From Simmondsia chinensis (Eukaryota; Streptophyta; Magnoliopsida; Caryophyllales; Simmondsiaceae), in contig JAGTTD010000008.1 of NCBI GenBank assembly GCA_018398585.1, positions 4,910,501 to 4,974,500 on the forward strand: 64,000 bases of DNA. Reading direction: 5' to 3'. The notes beneath the pieces were generated by a model. It saw nothing but the letters and a program-made list of their open reading frames with translations, searched no databases and was not told the origin of the DNA. Within the stretch, counting starts at the first letter, position 1; the number at the start of each line of letters is the position of its first letter. Positions 45,070-56,905 of the stretch are shown here, one piece after another. The translations under genes were made by a program, and so were the position numbers.

Positions 45070-47400
45070 AATTGTGCTTATGCTATCTCTTAGTCTAGTT
45101 AGTGTATGTAGTACGGGGTGTGTTAGCACATTTATCAATGTGTGGGTGTCACTATTTTTATTTTTATTTTTTGTTAAGCAAAAAAAAAAAAAAAAATTTA
45201 AGGTATCACTATTATCGATTTGGTTCTAATTATGTGTTATGAGTACATTACTCCATTGATTTATTTTCCTGGGGTGGGGATGGGACGGCAATTTTTAGGG
45301 TGTTAAAGGATACATGATCACTTTGCGCTCGATTCTCCAATTGCCGCCGCATGTGTGATCAACACTCTTTTATTTTTGTTTCTGATTGGAGGATTGATCT
45401 GTACACTTATATGTTGTTGATGTAGTGTTGGAACTGTGGCTTGTGCCTACATCTTGGTTTCGTTATCTTCAATGATAGCAAAGTTCATTTCGTCATGCAA
45501 TATATGTCCTACAAAATTTGAAACAATTAGTTGTTTGTAATAGAAATCAATTATTGGAACATAATATAGCCCTATTTGGACATCGGTTTTGGAGTACATT
45601 ATGTTCACACATTTGCTATTGGTGTTGAAGTAATTACGCAATTCCATTTGGCGTTTCATATTTTTATCTTCATACTCATGAATTCGTGTTTACGTCCTAT
45701 TGTTGAAACACCTAGTTGTTTAAATGTTCTAGAATGGTTGCGAAGGTATTGTCCTCACCGTTAGGGTTAGTTATAAAACGATTATAAAGTTGGCATTGTT
45801 GTGGATTAGGTCAAGTCATTCAAATATGTGTGCACTAAGCTAGGTTCTTATGTTACGTGTTAGGATGGTGGATAATTTAAGTATGGTAGCTGTAGTGTAG
45901 GTTTGTAAAGGTTCGCTATCATGTGTTTGTGTTCAACTTTGTATGTTCATTATTTGTTTTTTTGCTTTTTGTTATTCGGGTTAGTACATGATGTTGAAGG
46001 GTTACCTATTGTAGTCGTATTTGTTTCTCCATTTACCGCGGCATTCAATACTCTTTCTTGTCCCATTCTCAGTGTTGGAGCTGTTTGAGTACTCCTACAA
46101 TGTCCATGTATTGTTGGAGTTGCATGTTGTGGTTCCATGCTTGTTTGCTCTCCTACATTGGCATCAAATTATGCGTCATACAAAAACTTAATTTTGGGAA
46201 TCAATTTAAGCTAAAGGAAATTGACCAAATTTAAAGAACTATAGGATCAACATCGTTGAGAAGACATTATTGCCCCATTAAGAGGTTTAAATTGTATCAT
46301 GTATTCATTTGGGACAGAGGCTCATTTCTTAACAGTGATCCTAGTTAGGTTTTCCTCATATTGTTTGAATGTTTTTTTTACATAAGTTCATTTCTTACCG
46401 TTTATCCTAAGTTGGTTTTCCTCATAATCTTTTTTATTGTTGTGAAAGCAATTTCATTTCTATGGACATGCAATTTGTGATGTTGTATTATTCTTGGAAT
46501 ATTGAACCGAATTATGTAGTTCCTAATTATAAGTATTGAGTGATATGAAACTCTAGGAGGATGTGATATTAATATTGGCAAGTGTTTTACCGATGATGAC
46601 TTGTTCTATGATATTCTCCCGTGGTTGGTTAGTTTCCAAGCGTGGTGGCATGACATCCCAGTCGTTTGTAATGGTGACTGTTTCAATGTGTTCTGTCTCA
46701 TCAGATGTCGATGGAACTATATCATATTTTGGAGTTTGAAGTGGGCTTGCTCCCATCTCGTTAGGTGTTAACGCATGTGTTTGTTGGTCATGTCATGATG
46801 TTGGCCCTGGCGCTGGATCCATGGGGAAGTTGTCCGGAACGTTCTCTATTGCTCCTGCAATATTTACAACAGAGTTATTCTCGTAATGATTACAATGTTT
46901 CAAATTGAAAACATTGTAAGACATGTAATGTATATTGGAAAGAGTTTCACTAATAATGACTAGCTGTATTATATTATCAAAAGGAGGGTCTTTTCTTGAT
47001 GGGTTGGTAGGATATGCCGTCGAATAATGTTTGCAGCCTCTTCTACATTTTCCTTGTCATTATATGTAGTTGGGACTATATTGTGTCCCTGACTTCGTTG
47101 TACGCTCCCTTCCCCTTCATGTAGCCCCACTACAAATGCTTGTTGGACATTGCTCAATGCTGCTCGAGATGCGTCTTGTGTGTGCGTTGTTCTCAAACTT
47201 TGTCTCCTATTTAACCGTCTTGCCCTAGCCTTTGCTTGTATTATTGTGATTCTTGCATGCCTAGCTTGTTTTTGCAGTCGTTGTCGCTTCAGTCTAACTC
47301 ACACATTTGTGGAACCATTTGTTCATGATAGAAACCGCCTCCATCTCCTATGCACTCGTGCTACCTTACATCGGAGTTATTGTAGATCGATGGTCTCTCC
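45070..47400 (-). other. Helitron 5' coding/leader remnants
   Basis: On the minus strand near 47290-47100 there is an Arg-rich stretch (LQKQARHARITIIQAKARAR) followed by DASRAALSNVQQAFVVGL, which resembles the basic N-terminus of Helitron Rep proteins. About 46756-46553 holds a further low-complexity frame. The rest is non-coding. Confidence 0.4.
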
Positions 47401-47904
47401 TGTATAGGTTAAACATTGTGTAATATAACCATAGTAACATAGCTGTACAATCGTTATGTAACAATATAACTACTTCAAGCATGATAGTTTAATGTAAATT
47501 GGGATAATAGTAATGGCATATATAGCTATTTAGCCATAGTGAATCAGGTTTACTCCTAAACTAAGTAATGACATTGCAGGTCGTTTCAAATTCGTAATTC
47601 TAACCTCCTATTATTGACATGTACATTACATTGTAGTACTTAATATTGTCGTCACTGGCTCTATTCAATTGAAATCATTACTACCTAATACTAAAGTAGA
47701 TATACATATTGCATTTTTTTTCATTGTGAACTATATAAGTCAAAAAGTGTATTCAAGTTTGGAAATGTCATCCATTGATGTAGAAGGTAGAAAATAATTT
47801 AACGGAAAAGGTTTGTTGAGTTTGTAGAGAACTCATATAAGCTGCAGAAATAGGTCAATACAATTGTCTATCAAAACTTGTTGAGTTCGTTTACTAAATA
47901 AATT

Positions 47905-47970
47905 ATATATTTTTCTTTTTCCAGTGGAGTGAAGATAGATTTAGCAGTCGGAGTATTGCGACTACCTGTT
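47905..47970 (-). pseudogene. RPA-like exon fragment, module copy 1
   Basis: The minus-strand peptide SRNTPTAKSIFTPLEKEK matches the modules near 49850, 50030 and 51770. The adjoining downstream sequence (GTAAAGCAATAGAAAGC) is repeated as well. Confidence 0.5.
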
Positions 47971-48101
47971 GTTGATCCAGAGTTATTTACGAAATTATGA
48001 TGAAGAAATTGTAAAGCAATAGAAAGCAAATATATTAAAAAAATCAAGGACGGCCTCAAAAAAAATATATTAAAGCAATTGTCAATTGAATATAATACGT
48101 A

Positions 48102-49500
48102 TGATGCGCCTTAGATTTACGCATCTTTTAATTGTTATTTTAATTATTTTGCACCTATTAAATTATAATTCTACACTCATTTTGGCAATTTTTATGTTTT
48201 ATAGGTTCGAAGATTAAAGTTCCAAAAATAGTCAAATTTTGGTGCAAACGATACAAATTTGATGTGTAAACAACTAAACCAAGTCAATTAGAGATTGGGA
48301 TGAGATCGAACAAGCCAAGCCCGACCCGGACCCACACCTGCTCAGGCCACAAACAACTCACCTCTTGTCAAGCCCAACTATCACCGGCCCAGCTCGTCCA
48401 GCCCACACCACAGTCACCGACCAGCCAGTCCAACCCACACCTCACGGCCCAATACCTCCCATCACCACTGTCACATACCTCAAGCCCATCTCCAGCCACC
48501 CCCGGCCCAGGCCAATATCAGCAGCCCAGCTCAGTTCATTCCTATTTCGATATAAAATCACTGCAAGGGCTCTGTTTTGGACGTTTTTAGATTTTCTTTG
48601 TTTTTGGTTCGGTGGCTGCGTTTCTTGTGTTCATCTTCGCAGCAATTCTCTCTCTTTTCTTTTATTTTATTATTTTTTTTGTTAACTTGGAACGTGAGCC
48701 AAATTAACGTGATGACCAGCATGAGTTCATTTATCTCCTCCTTCACCGGTTCATCATTGATGGAGAGCTAATTTGCTCTCTCTCAGGTTAGATGAAGTCT
48801 TAGCCTTTACTTTTGTTTACTTTTAATTTTGGAATAATTTATTTGTTATATGAATTACTTGATTGTCAGAAATACTTTGAAGTATTGTGCTTTAATTGTT
48901 TATTTAATTGAGACGATTATTGAGTTTGTAACCCTTAATTGTTGATGTTGATAATTATAAATTAATTCTTTGTTCTTGCAGCCTTAGAATTAATTAACCA
49001 AGCAATAGTATTAATCGAATTGTTAATTAAAGCCTATCTTTCTTAAGCTTTAGTTAGAGAGGGTCAATACGTAATAATTAACAATACGTTAGGTTAAGCC
49101 TATTTTCCTTATACTTTAGTTAGATAGGGTCAATACGCGAGACTAACAACACCTCCTTAGTAGGTTGAAGCTTGTAGCTTAAACTACTACCCGTATGACA
49201 ATCGATAATCCCAATTTAAAGGTTAACGCAAAAATAATTGACTAATGATGGATTCGAAACCCTAGGTTCCAATTTAATACACTTTCCGATTAGAAGTAGA
49301 TTTTTTATTTTAATTGTTGTTTTCTAGATTAATTAACACAAAAACCTCTCAATTTTATTCAAATCAATTTAAGTCATAGAATAATTTCACGTACTCTTAG
49401 TCCCTGTGGTTCGATATCCTCTCGCCTTACACTTTAATTTAGATGTGTTTAGGGATTAGGGTTAAATATTAAATTTTGATCGACGTAAAAAAACACATCA
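48102..49500 (+). mobile_element. solo LTR-like insertion, 1.4 kb
   Basis: Begins TGATGCGCCTTAGATTTACG, ends AAAAAACACATCA, with a perfect 5-bp duplication ACGTA (48097-48101, 49501-49505). A related empty site exists at about 51110-51160, where TTGAATATAATAC continues straight into ATTTTAGGAT. There is no coding domain; a C-rich stretch (48310-48540) and a T/C-rich tract near 48650 precede a possible leader. The ends and layout are those of R1 and R2, so it is probably a solo LTR of the same superfamily. Confidence 0.8.
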
Positions 49501-49785
49501 ACGTATATTTTAGGATGATTTGAATGTTATTTAACTAATACATATATTTCAATTTATAATACGTATATTTGTAAGAAATTTTGTAGAACTCATAGTGCAT
49601 TTGTATAGTACATTACAATAATAATTGTCTTTATATTTCGGAGAAGGAAACAAAGCAATTGCAAAAAAAACAACATAAGCATTTTGAATACCCTACAGTT
49701 TCGTAATTGTATCAGCTAAGAGTTTTTTACGATGATGAAATTGTAAAGCAATAGAAAGCTAATATATTAAATAATAAAGTACAGC

Positions 49786-50193
49786 CTATAAAAAGAAAAT
49801 ATTTAAAAAATAAATTATATACCATATTTTTGTATGTAAAATATTTCTTTTTTCCCGTGGAATGAGGATAGATTTAGCAGTTGGAGTATTGCGATTACCT
49901 ATTGTCGGTCCATAGTTTTTTATGAAATTACAATGATGAAATTGTAAAGCAATGGAAAGCGAATTTATTAAAAAAATAAAGTATAGCCTAAAAAAGAAAA
50001 TATTAAAAAAAGAAATATATATTTTGCCTTTTTCCAGTGGAATAAGGATAGGTTTAGTTGTCGGAGTATTGCGATTATCTGTTGTAAATCCATTATTTAG
50101 TGAATGTGTTATGATATACGTACTTTGTAGTACTTTGTAGAGGTCACCGCCTTCAAGTGTCAATAAGTGTTTCCCAAATATTGCAACAAACAT
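49786..50193 (-). pseudogene. RPA-like exon fragments, module copies 2 and 3
   Basis: Two minus-strand blocks in one open stretch: DNRNTPTTKPILIPLEKGK (about 50090-50030) and GNRNTPTAKSILIPREKRN (about 49915-49855). The first is preceded by FVAIFGKHLLTLEGGDLYKV and LQSTYIITH. The order (FGK, then LxLEGG/FKGG, then LQST) resembles an OB-fold of the Helitron RPA1-like proteins (a SFKGxxxLQST-type pattern). The surrounding AT-rich DNA is also repeated. Confidence 0.5.
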
Positions 50194-50397
50194 GTGTCAC
50201 TTTTGTGTTATAACATGAGCAATACCTAACAAAATGTAAGATACACTACCAATAATAGAGACGACATCGATATTGCTATTTTTGAACTTTATTGTATATA
50301 TATAAACTTTCAGCTATCATACTTATTAGTACTACATATGTAGAATATAGAATACAAATTGAATTGTAGACAGTAGGAACCACAGAATTTTACAAAC

Positions 50398-51430
50398 TTT
50401 TATAATATATTGATATATTGCACTAGTAATTAAAAAAATATACTCCCTGTCCAAAATATCGTACACAATATGTTCAGTTTTGCTAAATCACGACGAATTA
50501 AACTTTGTAATCCTACTTTATTGGCATATCAAGATTGGAAAAGAAGATGAAAGAATTATTAAACATTCAATATATAGCTAGTTGCCATATTTGTTTGTAT
50601 ATGACCTTAATCTTAAGCTAATTTTTTGGGATTCCTATTTACATGTACTTTATGCTCCACCATCTTGGGCTAAAATCTGGTTTTCCTTCTTTGAATTCAT
50701 AATGTCAGTAACGATAATATTTTAAAATAGCCCATCATTTCTATAATTGTACCATAAATAAACATATTAAACTTATTTGTAGTATATTATATATTTATTT
50801 ATTATTATATTACAACCTTTTCGTCCTACAATGACCCTTACTGTATAGCCTATTCAAAACATACACCAAACTCTCACAATATTGCCTAAAAACTTTGTCC
50901 AAAAATAGAATAATATTTGCCGGGAATTAAGCTCAATTAAAATACACCTCTCCCTAAAGGGCTAACATTTAGCCGGTGCCGTTCCCCAATACTTTCTCCA
51001 GATTTTCTGAATTTTGGCTGCTAGTCTTCACTAAAATGTCATAACCCCACAATTATATATATATATATAAAAGGATAGCCTCAAAAAGAAAATATTAAAG
51101 CAATGTCTTTATAATTGAATATAATACATACATTTTAGGATTATTTGAATATAATTTAACTAATACGCATATTTTAGTTATATATATGTGGCATCGTTTC
51201 AATTTCATGTTGCTTTCGTGTACATGAATTGCATCTAACTAAAAAGAAAAATAAAGATTAATAAAAAAAAAATGTTTCCATAAGTCTTCATTCTTCCTGC
51301 AGTTGTGATGCCTTTTGTCGCCCCAAAGAATAGAAAATTTGATTGCCATTATTTCTAAACTCTTGTAACATAATGCGCATTGGGTGAACACCTTGTACTT
51401 TGTTGGTATATGTTCATCTTGTATGGTGAG
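50398..51430. repeat. second copy of the 36150-37460 sequence
   Basis: 50398-51055 matches 36150-36600 and 51175-51430 matches 37200-37460, in the same order and orientation. The intervening part differs, and the CTAG hairpin terminus of 37171 is missing here. About 50685-50890 carries an extra insert. Confidence 0.7.
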
Positions 51431-51702
51431 GTTCCTTCAATGACCAATCTTAAAAATATTTACCATATTAGCATCCATACCCAAAATTTTTTTTTTAAAA
51501 ATTCATTTAAATTTGGCCTGTGGCAGACCCTGCCACTTTTTTTTAATTTGTTTCATTAATTTTTTATAAATATATTAATTAAATTAAATATACTTTATCA
51601 TATACGCCTTATGCAAATGCATAATGAAATCATGTATATAATTTATAATGAAAAATCCTAACATAATTTAAACATAATATAATTAAAAAGTATATTATAA
51701 AG

Positions 51703-51906
51703 TTAAACATAATATAATAATAAAAATAAAAATAATTTAAATACATATTTTTGTATATATGATTTTTTTTCTTTTTTCACTGGAATGAGGATAGATTTAG
51801 CAGTCGGAGTATTACGATTACCTGTTATCAATCTATTATTAAGTGGATGTGTTATGATACGCGTACTTTGTAGGTCTTTGTATAAGGCACCACCTTTGAA
51901 TGACAA
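51703..51906 (-). pseudogene. RPA-like exon fragment, module copy 4
   Basis: The minus-strand peptide SFKGGALYKDLQSTRIITH followed by GNRNTPTAKSILIPVKKEK is the most complete of the four modules. The N-terminal part resembles the FKG...LQST...R pattern of RPA1 OB-folds. It is a single exon with no start or continuation that I can identify. Confidence 0.5.
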
Positions 51907-52980
51907 TGTGAGTTCCCTAAATATTGCAACAAATATATGTCAATATGAGTTCCCAAAATCATGAAATAATAGTGAAGTTATTAAAAAAAAAGCCAAAATT
52001 ATAATCTACAACCGGCGGTAGATCCAGGACTGTAACAAAGCGGGTTCCATTTTTAAGAAAAGAATAAAAAGTAATCATAATAATTATGTGTTGTCGAGTT
52101 GCTTGATGAATTATTGGTAGGAATTAATAATGTACAACTAATATATATATATATTTTTTTTTTTGAAATTCATATGTTCAAGCTATCCTAAAAGAGAAAG
52201 AAATTATAATACAACCAATGAAAATCTAGCAAAAAGTGAGATACATTACCAATAATAGAGACGACATCGGTGTTCTTATTTTTGAAAATGATTGTACATA
52301 TATAAACTACCAACTATCATACTGATTAGTACTCCATATGTAGAATATAGAATATGATTTCATCTGCGGGTTGTATAAAATAGGAAATGCTTCATACCTT
52401 AAAGAATATGTTGTTGACGGCTTGCGGGTTGTGGAAAGCTCAAGTTCGCTTGGTGTTGATTCCGATTTGTTGGTTAATTAACGTTGTGGTGCTGGATTGT
52501 TTTTGGATTTGTTTGGACTAAACGGGAAGAAATATTTTTGTATTGGTTTTTGTCTAAGTCAAGGGATGGTGAATTTTACGGATTTGTTACCAAATTTAAA
52601 TAATAAATCAATTTAATTTAATGTATAGTTGTTACTAATTTGAATCAATTTTACGGATTTCTGCAGTTAAAAAATTTGAATAATGAATCAATTTAATTTA
52701 ATTTAAATAATAAATCAGTTTAATTATCTTGCAATTATATTGCTCAACTGCACAAAAGCTGAGGGAGTTGGGAGGGAGGGAAGGTGAATGGGATAAATAG
52801 ATGTGGCCTTATAAAATTACAATGTTTGATGATTGGGAGGTTTTTAAGGGTAGAGGGTTGTGTAATAATATATAGGATAGATTTTAAATTTATTATGATA
52901 TTAATATTTTTACTTTAATAATAACATTATGATATTAAAATCTCTCTCCATTAATAACTACAGAATGATAAGTTTGCAAT
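51907..52980. other. Helitron 5' region and AT-rich flank
   Basis: No gene. 52560-52740 repeats an AATCAATTTAATTTAA theme. The candidate Helitron 5' terminus is at 52881. Confidence 0.4.
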
Positions 52981-52985
52981 AATTA

Positions 52986-55001
52986 AGCTGTCTCTAACAG
53001 TGCCCCATTTTCTTGGGGCACCCAAAAAAGTGTGGAAAATGGGGCTTCAGAAGTGAAGCCCCATTTCTGATTTTTTATTATTATTTTTTTCTTTGTTTAA
53101 GCTGAGTTTTGGCCCATTTTCGGCCAAAATGCAGTTTTTTTTTTTTGTAACGTAAACCTGCATATTTGCAGGGTTTTTTTTTTTTTAATCAAACCCCAAC
53201 GGCGGGGAAGGCTAAATTTTTTTTTTAAATTAATAAAATACCTAATATTTTATTTATAAATACATCCCAAATTTTATCAAATTTTATATACCAAAAAATT
53301 TTACTCCTCGTACCTCAAATTTTTTACCAATCTATTGTTCAAAAATGGATCCCAATCTATTGTTTACCTTTTGGAATTTTTTCTTTTTTGAATTTCACAT
53401 ATAGCAAAATTAGCCGTTGGAATCTTGCCTACAAATACCAACACTCCCTTCTCTCATTTCTCATAACATGTCTGAAATCCCTAACTCCGAACATTCCATC
53501 CTCCACGGCATCATAACTGAGTTGATGAAGGACGGTTATAAAAATAGGACGCTGGAGTTGCTCAATTTGAATGAACCACGTGTCCAATAGGCCCATGGAA
53601 GCTCATCATCCAACAGGAGGTTTCGAAGAAGGACTCACGTCGAAAGAGGACGAGAAGAAGGCCACACCCGTCTCTACTCCGACTACTTTGCCCCAAATTC
53701 AGTGTACAGTGAAACTCAATTCCGCAGAAGGTTTCGCATGCGAAGGCACGCATTCCTTCGTATTGTGAACGCACTTCAAGGTCATGACCCATTCTTTACA
53801 CACAAAAAAGACGCTACTGGTAGAAATGTTCTATCAGCTCTTCAAAAATGCACAGTTGCTATGCGTATACTCGCATACGGAGTCACAGCGGATGCTGTGG
53901 ATGACTATGTATGAATTGGTGAATCAACTGCTATTATGTCATTGAGGCAATTCGTTAGCGGTGTAATAGAGATATTCCAAGATGAATATTTGAGAAGACC
54001 AAATGCTAACGACATCCAACGACTTCTTTGGCATGGGGAGATGCGTGGATTTCCTGGTATTCTGGGCAGCATTGATTGCATGTCATTGGACATGGAGGAA
54101 TTGCCCTGTAGTATGGAAGGGACAGTGCGCTAGAGGGGATCATGGGGTTCCAACAATAATCCTAGAAGCTGTTGCTTCATATGACTTATAGATATGGCAT
54201 GTCTTTTTTAGCATTCCTGGTACGTGTAACGATATAAATGTCTTGGATCGATCACCAGTTTTTGATGACATTTACGAAGGACGAGCTCCTTCTATACGAT
54301 ATTCAATTAACGACCACGATTACATTATGGGATACTACGTTGCGGATGGTATCTACCCGCCATGGGCAATGTTTGTGAAATCAATTCCTTATCCACTGGG
54401 AGAAAAACGCAAGAATTTCGCACAGGCCTAGGAATCAGCTAGAAAGGACGTCGAGCGAGCTTTTGGGGTACTCAAAAGTTGATTTGCAATTGTGGCTAGT
54501 TCTGCACGATTTTATGATATAAAAACACTAAGTGAAATAATACGGGCTTACATCATATTGCATAACATGATTGTTGAGGACGACCGAGACTCTTACCATT
54601 TACTCGACCATTCGTTTGATCAGGTGGATACTAATAATGCGGATGCTGAAGTCTCGCGTGATATTTTAGCTGAATATGAAACATACCTACAAAACAATAT
54701 TCAAGTTCGCGACAAGGTTAAACACGATCAACTACATACAGACTTAATTGAGCATTTGTCACGCACCAAGAATCAGACAGCATAGTTCAATATTTTTTTT
54801 ATATCATTTTCGTTTTAAATGTATTTTCGGCTTTTGTATTTCAATGTATTTTGGTCTTGGTCTTGAAATAATTCAATTAGTATAAATAACAAAAAGTATA
54901 AATTTATGATTTAAAAATTATTAAAAAATAGGGCATGGTTGGAGAGTAAAAGCCCCATTTTTATGTGGGGCTTTAAAAATAGGGTATCATTGCAAGTAGT
55001 C
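52986..55001 (+). mobile_element. PIF/Harbinger DNA transposon, dead
   Basis: About 2.0 kb flanked by TTA (52983-52985, 55002-55004), the 3-bp target duplication of PIF/Harbinger. The termini are only weakly similar inverted repeats, but each has an inverted hairpin just inside: AATGGGGCTTC/GAAGCCCCATT near 53038-53067 and AAGCCCCAT/TGGGGCTT near 54950-54974. The interior carries one transposase pseudogene; the Myb-like partner protein of autonomous elements is not seen. Confidence 0.75.
53468..54785 (+). pseudogene. Harbinger transposase (DDE nuclease), broken
   Basis: Starts MSEIPNSEHSILHGI (53468). Recognisable blocks are FRRRFRMRRHAFLRIVNAL (~53710), MRGFPGILGSIDCM (first catalytic Asp, ~54040), WKGQCARGDHGVPTIILEAV (~54113), NDINVLDRSPVFDDI (second Asp, ~54232), GYYVADGIYPPWAMFVKSI (~54330) and ESARKDVERAFGVLKS (catalytic Glu, ~54432), then a C-terminal helix set ending TKNQTA. 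Lesions: stop near 53588 (TAG), TGA near 53912, one-base shift near 54078, TAG 54189-54191, TAG 54429-54431 and a TGA near 54481. All three acidic catalytic positions remain readable. The enzyme would have cut and pasted Harbinger elements at TTA/TAA; here it is inactive. Confidence 0.9.
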
Positions 55002-55202
55002 TTAGTAGCATGGCTTTCATTGTAGGCTGACAAGGTGTCTAGCTTTTAAGCAATAGCTAGCTATGATTACCTTTTATTATTATTTGTAGAATAATAATGT
55101 AACCTATAAACAAGGTTGTTAGAATAAGGATTCTACTTAGGATCGTTCAGGGTTTATATAATTGGAATTGTAGGACTGAATCAAAAATTATAAGATTCTA
55201 CT

Positions 55203-55435
55203 GTTAGGGCATAAAATCAATCTTGGACCTTTACCCATTGACCTAACCTTTTTAAAAAGTTGATTATTTGATATGGTAATAGAGCTTTATTGACCAAGAG
55301 GTCACGAGTTGAAATCCCAATAATTCCCACTTTTAATATTAACATAATTTTAGCACAATATGTACGGTGAGCCTGTGCAATAGTCATGCTCAAGCTTAAT
55401 GAGCATTTGGGTGAGAGGTATATTAGAGCATATAC
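55203..55435 (+). repeat. dispersed repeat with a tRNA-like B-box
   Basis: TGACCAAGAGGTCACGAGTT followed by GAAATCCC resembles a pol III B-box, with a TGATATGGTAATAGAG stretch upstream recalling TGGTATCAGAG of initiator-Met tRNA or its primer sites. I recognise the general pattern (ACCCATTGACCTAACC ... B-box ... GAGCATTTGGG) as a common dispersed plant repeat, but cannot say whether it is a SINE or a retroelement fragment. The MITE at 55436 sits at its 3' end. Confidence 0.35.
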
Positions 55436-56048
55436 TGTGGGGGATCCCCATAGTATTATACTGCAGCAGTATAGAGAGAGAGAGAGGAGAGAGGGATGAA
55501 AATTATTTTTTTTAATTTTAAAATTTAATATATTTAAAAAATATTAAAATTTTAAATAATTTATATAAAATAATTTTGGTGTGTAAATTTATTTTTTTAT
55601 TATTTTATATATCAAAATTATTTCATGTAAATAATTTAAAATTTTTAATAAAATTGAACGGATACCTAATTAGAGTTAATTTTGTTGAAAATATTAAAAT
55701 AACTTGTATATTATCGTAATTAAATATGCTAATATATACATATTAGAAATAGTCAAAATTTTTTGACTATTTATGATATGTATATATTAGCATATTTAAT
55801 AACGATAATATACAAGTCATTTCGATATTTTTAACAAAATTTAACGAATACCTAAGTAGAGTTATTTTATAGTCAAAAATAAATTTACATATCAAAATTA
55901 TTTTATATAAATAATTTAAAATTTTAATATTTTTAAATATATTAAATTTTAAAATTAAAAAAAATAACTCTCACCCCTATCTCTCTCCTCTCCCTCTCCC
56001 TCTCTCCCTCTATACTGCCGCAGTATAATACTGTGGGGATCTCCCACA
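55436..56048. mobile_element. fold-back MITE, nearly full-length palindrome
   Basis: Starts TGTGGGGGATCCCC and ends GGGGATCTCCCACA. The arms (about 300 bp each) pair from end to centre, including TAGTATTATACTGC/GCAGTATAATACTG, a (GA)n/(CT)n run and AATATGCTAATATA/TATATTAGCATATT, with the midpoint near 55757. There is no coding capacity. No clear target duplication was found. An RNA from it would form a ~300-bp hairpin. Confidence 0.85.
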
Positions 56049-56354
56049 ACATGAGATTCCCACCCAAGGTTTTCACCTATTAATTTAAACTTTTAAAAAA
56101 ATTGATTTTTTGACATTTTTTATACATATGATACAATAATCTTTGGTATTAAAATTTGTTGCATAATTCACAAAGTATTCTATAAGACCTCAACTTATAA
56201 GGGTATTTATAAGAAATATAATCAAATATGATAATACATTTTCATAGAACATAAATGTGTCATAATATGCTTAAAAGATCATAAGAGTTTTGCTAATCAA
56301 ACTTTATAAGAGGCTTAATTTAAGTTTCACGAGAACATATAAACATTTAATTTA
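56049..56354. other. non-coding spacer
   Basis: AT-rich, with a short second similarity to the 55245 repeat near 56067. No gene. Confidence 0.4.
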
Positions 56355-56778
56355 TGGTTATTTATATTTTAGTACCATAACTTTTTAGAAATAATAAAAA
56401 AGGACCTTAACCTTTTTGAATTATTAAAAAGAACTCTAAATTTTTGTTGTATTTATAAAACGGCTCCTTTCAAGCATGATGATGTCATTTTCCGTTGACA
56501 GAGTTGAAGTGATTATTAAAGATGTTGTATTATGCAGAAACTATCTGTTTTAACTTAATTTGTTGTACCATTAATAAAAACACAGTTGTCATATAAATTT
56601 TATCAACTAAAAATGACGTCATCATGTAGGAGAAAGGTCTTTTTATTAATACGATAAAAATTTAGGGACATTTTTATTAATACGACAAAAAATTAGAGGC
56701 CTTTTTAATAATTCAAAAAGGTCATAGTCCTTTTTGTTATTTTAAAAAAACGTCGGGTACTAAAATATAAAGAACCCA
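56355..56778. mobile_element. MITE with long imperfect terminal repeats
   Basis: Inverted termini TGGTTATTTATATTTTAGTA and the reverse complement of TACTAAAATATAAAGAACCC, extending inward for about 80 bp (AAAAGG and TTTTTGAATTATTAAAAAG themes on both sides). TAATTTA at 56348-56354 and 56779-56785 is a likely 7-bp or longer target duplication. A related partial copy is at about 13740-13890. There is no coding capacity. Confidence 0.65.
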
Positions 56779-56875
56779 TAATTTAACTTTCTTTTACTTC
56801 CTAGGAAGAAGGTATGTTTGTTTACAATATATATTTTTTTCTAACTTTTTGTGTATACATGGTAGGATCGAGGTA

Positions 56876-56905
56876 AGGCACTGGGTTTGTTGTTGTTGTT
56901 GTTAT
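56876..56905 (+). mobile_element. 30-bp SINE 3' stub with perfect 16-bp target duplication
   Basis: AGGCACTGGGTTTG followed by (TTG)n is exactly the 3' end of Au-type SINEs. It is bracketed by TGGTAGGATCGAGGTA at 56860-56875 and 56906-56921 without mismatch. A reverse transcript aborted after about 30 bases and still integrated. Confidence 0.8.

Larger units (their letters stand above)
37171..52881 (-). mobile_element. Helitron-derived block (Rep/helicase plus RPA-like exons)
   Basis: The 3' end candidate: at 37171 the plus strand reads A|CTAGGTTTTT followed by CCCGTACTCTGCACGGG (5-bp stem), i.e. a minus-strand hairpin then CTAG and host T. The 5' end candidate: minus-strand TCTATCCTATATATTA starting at 52881, preceded by A, matching the TC...TATA start of plant Helitrons. 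Between lie decayed Rep/helicase (about 47.3-40.4 kb) and RPA-like exons (39.3-37.7 kb), the standard plant Helitron cargo. Insertions inside: a SINE (41371), a solo LTR-like element (48102) and duplicated RPA-like modules (47.9-52 kb). Whether both ends belong to one 15.7-kb element or to two or more overlapping copies is not settled. Confidence 0.6.

Noticed and set aside
47150..47407. Plus-strand 85-codon frame with many Cys
   Set aside because: The minus strand here reads as the Arg-rich Helitron N-terminus; the plus frame is its shadow.
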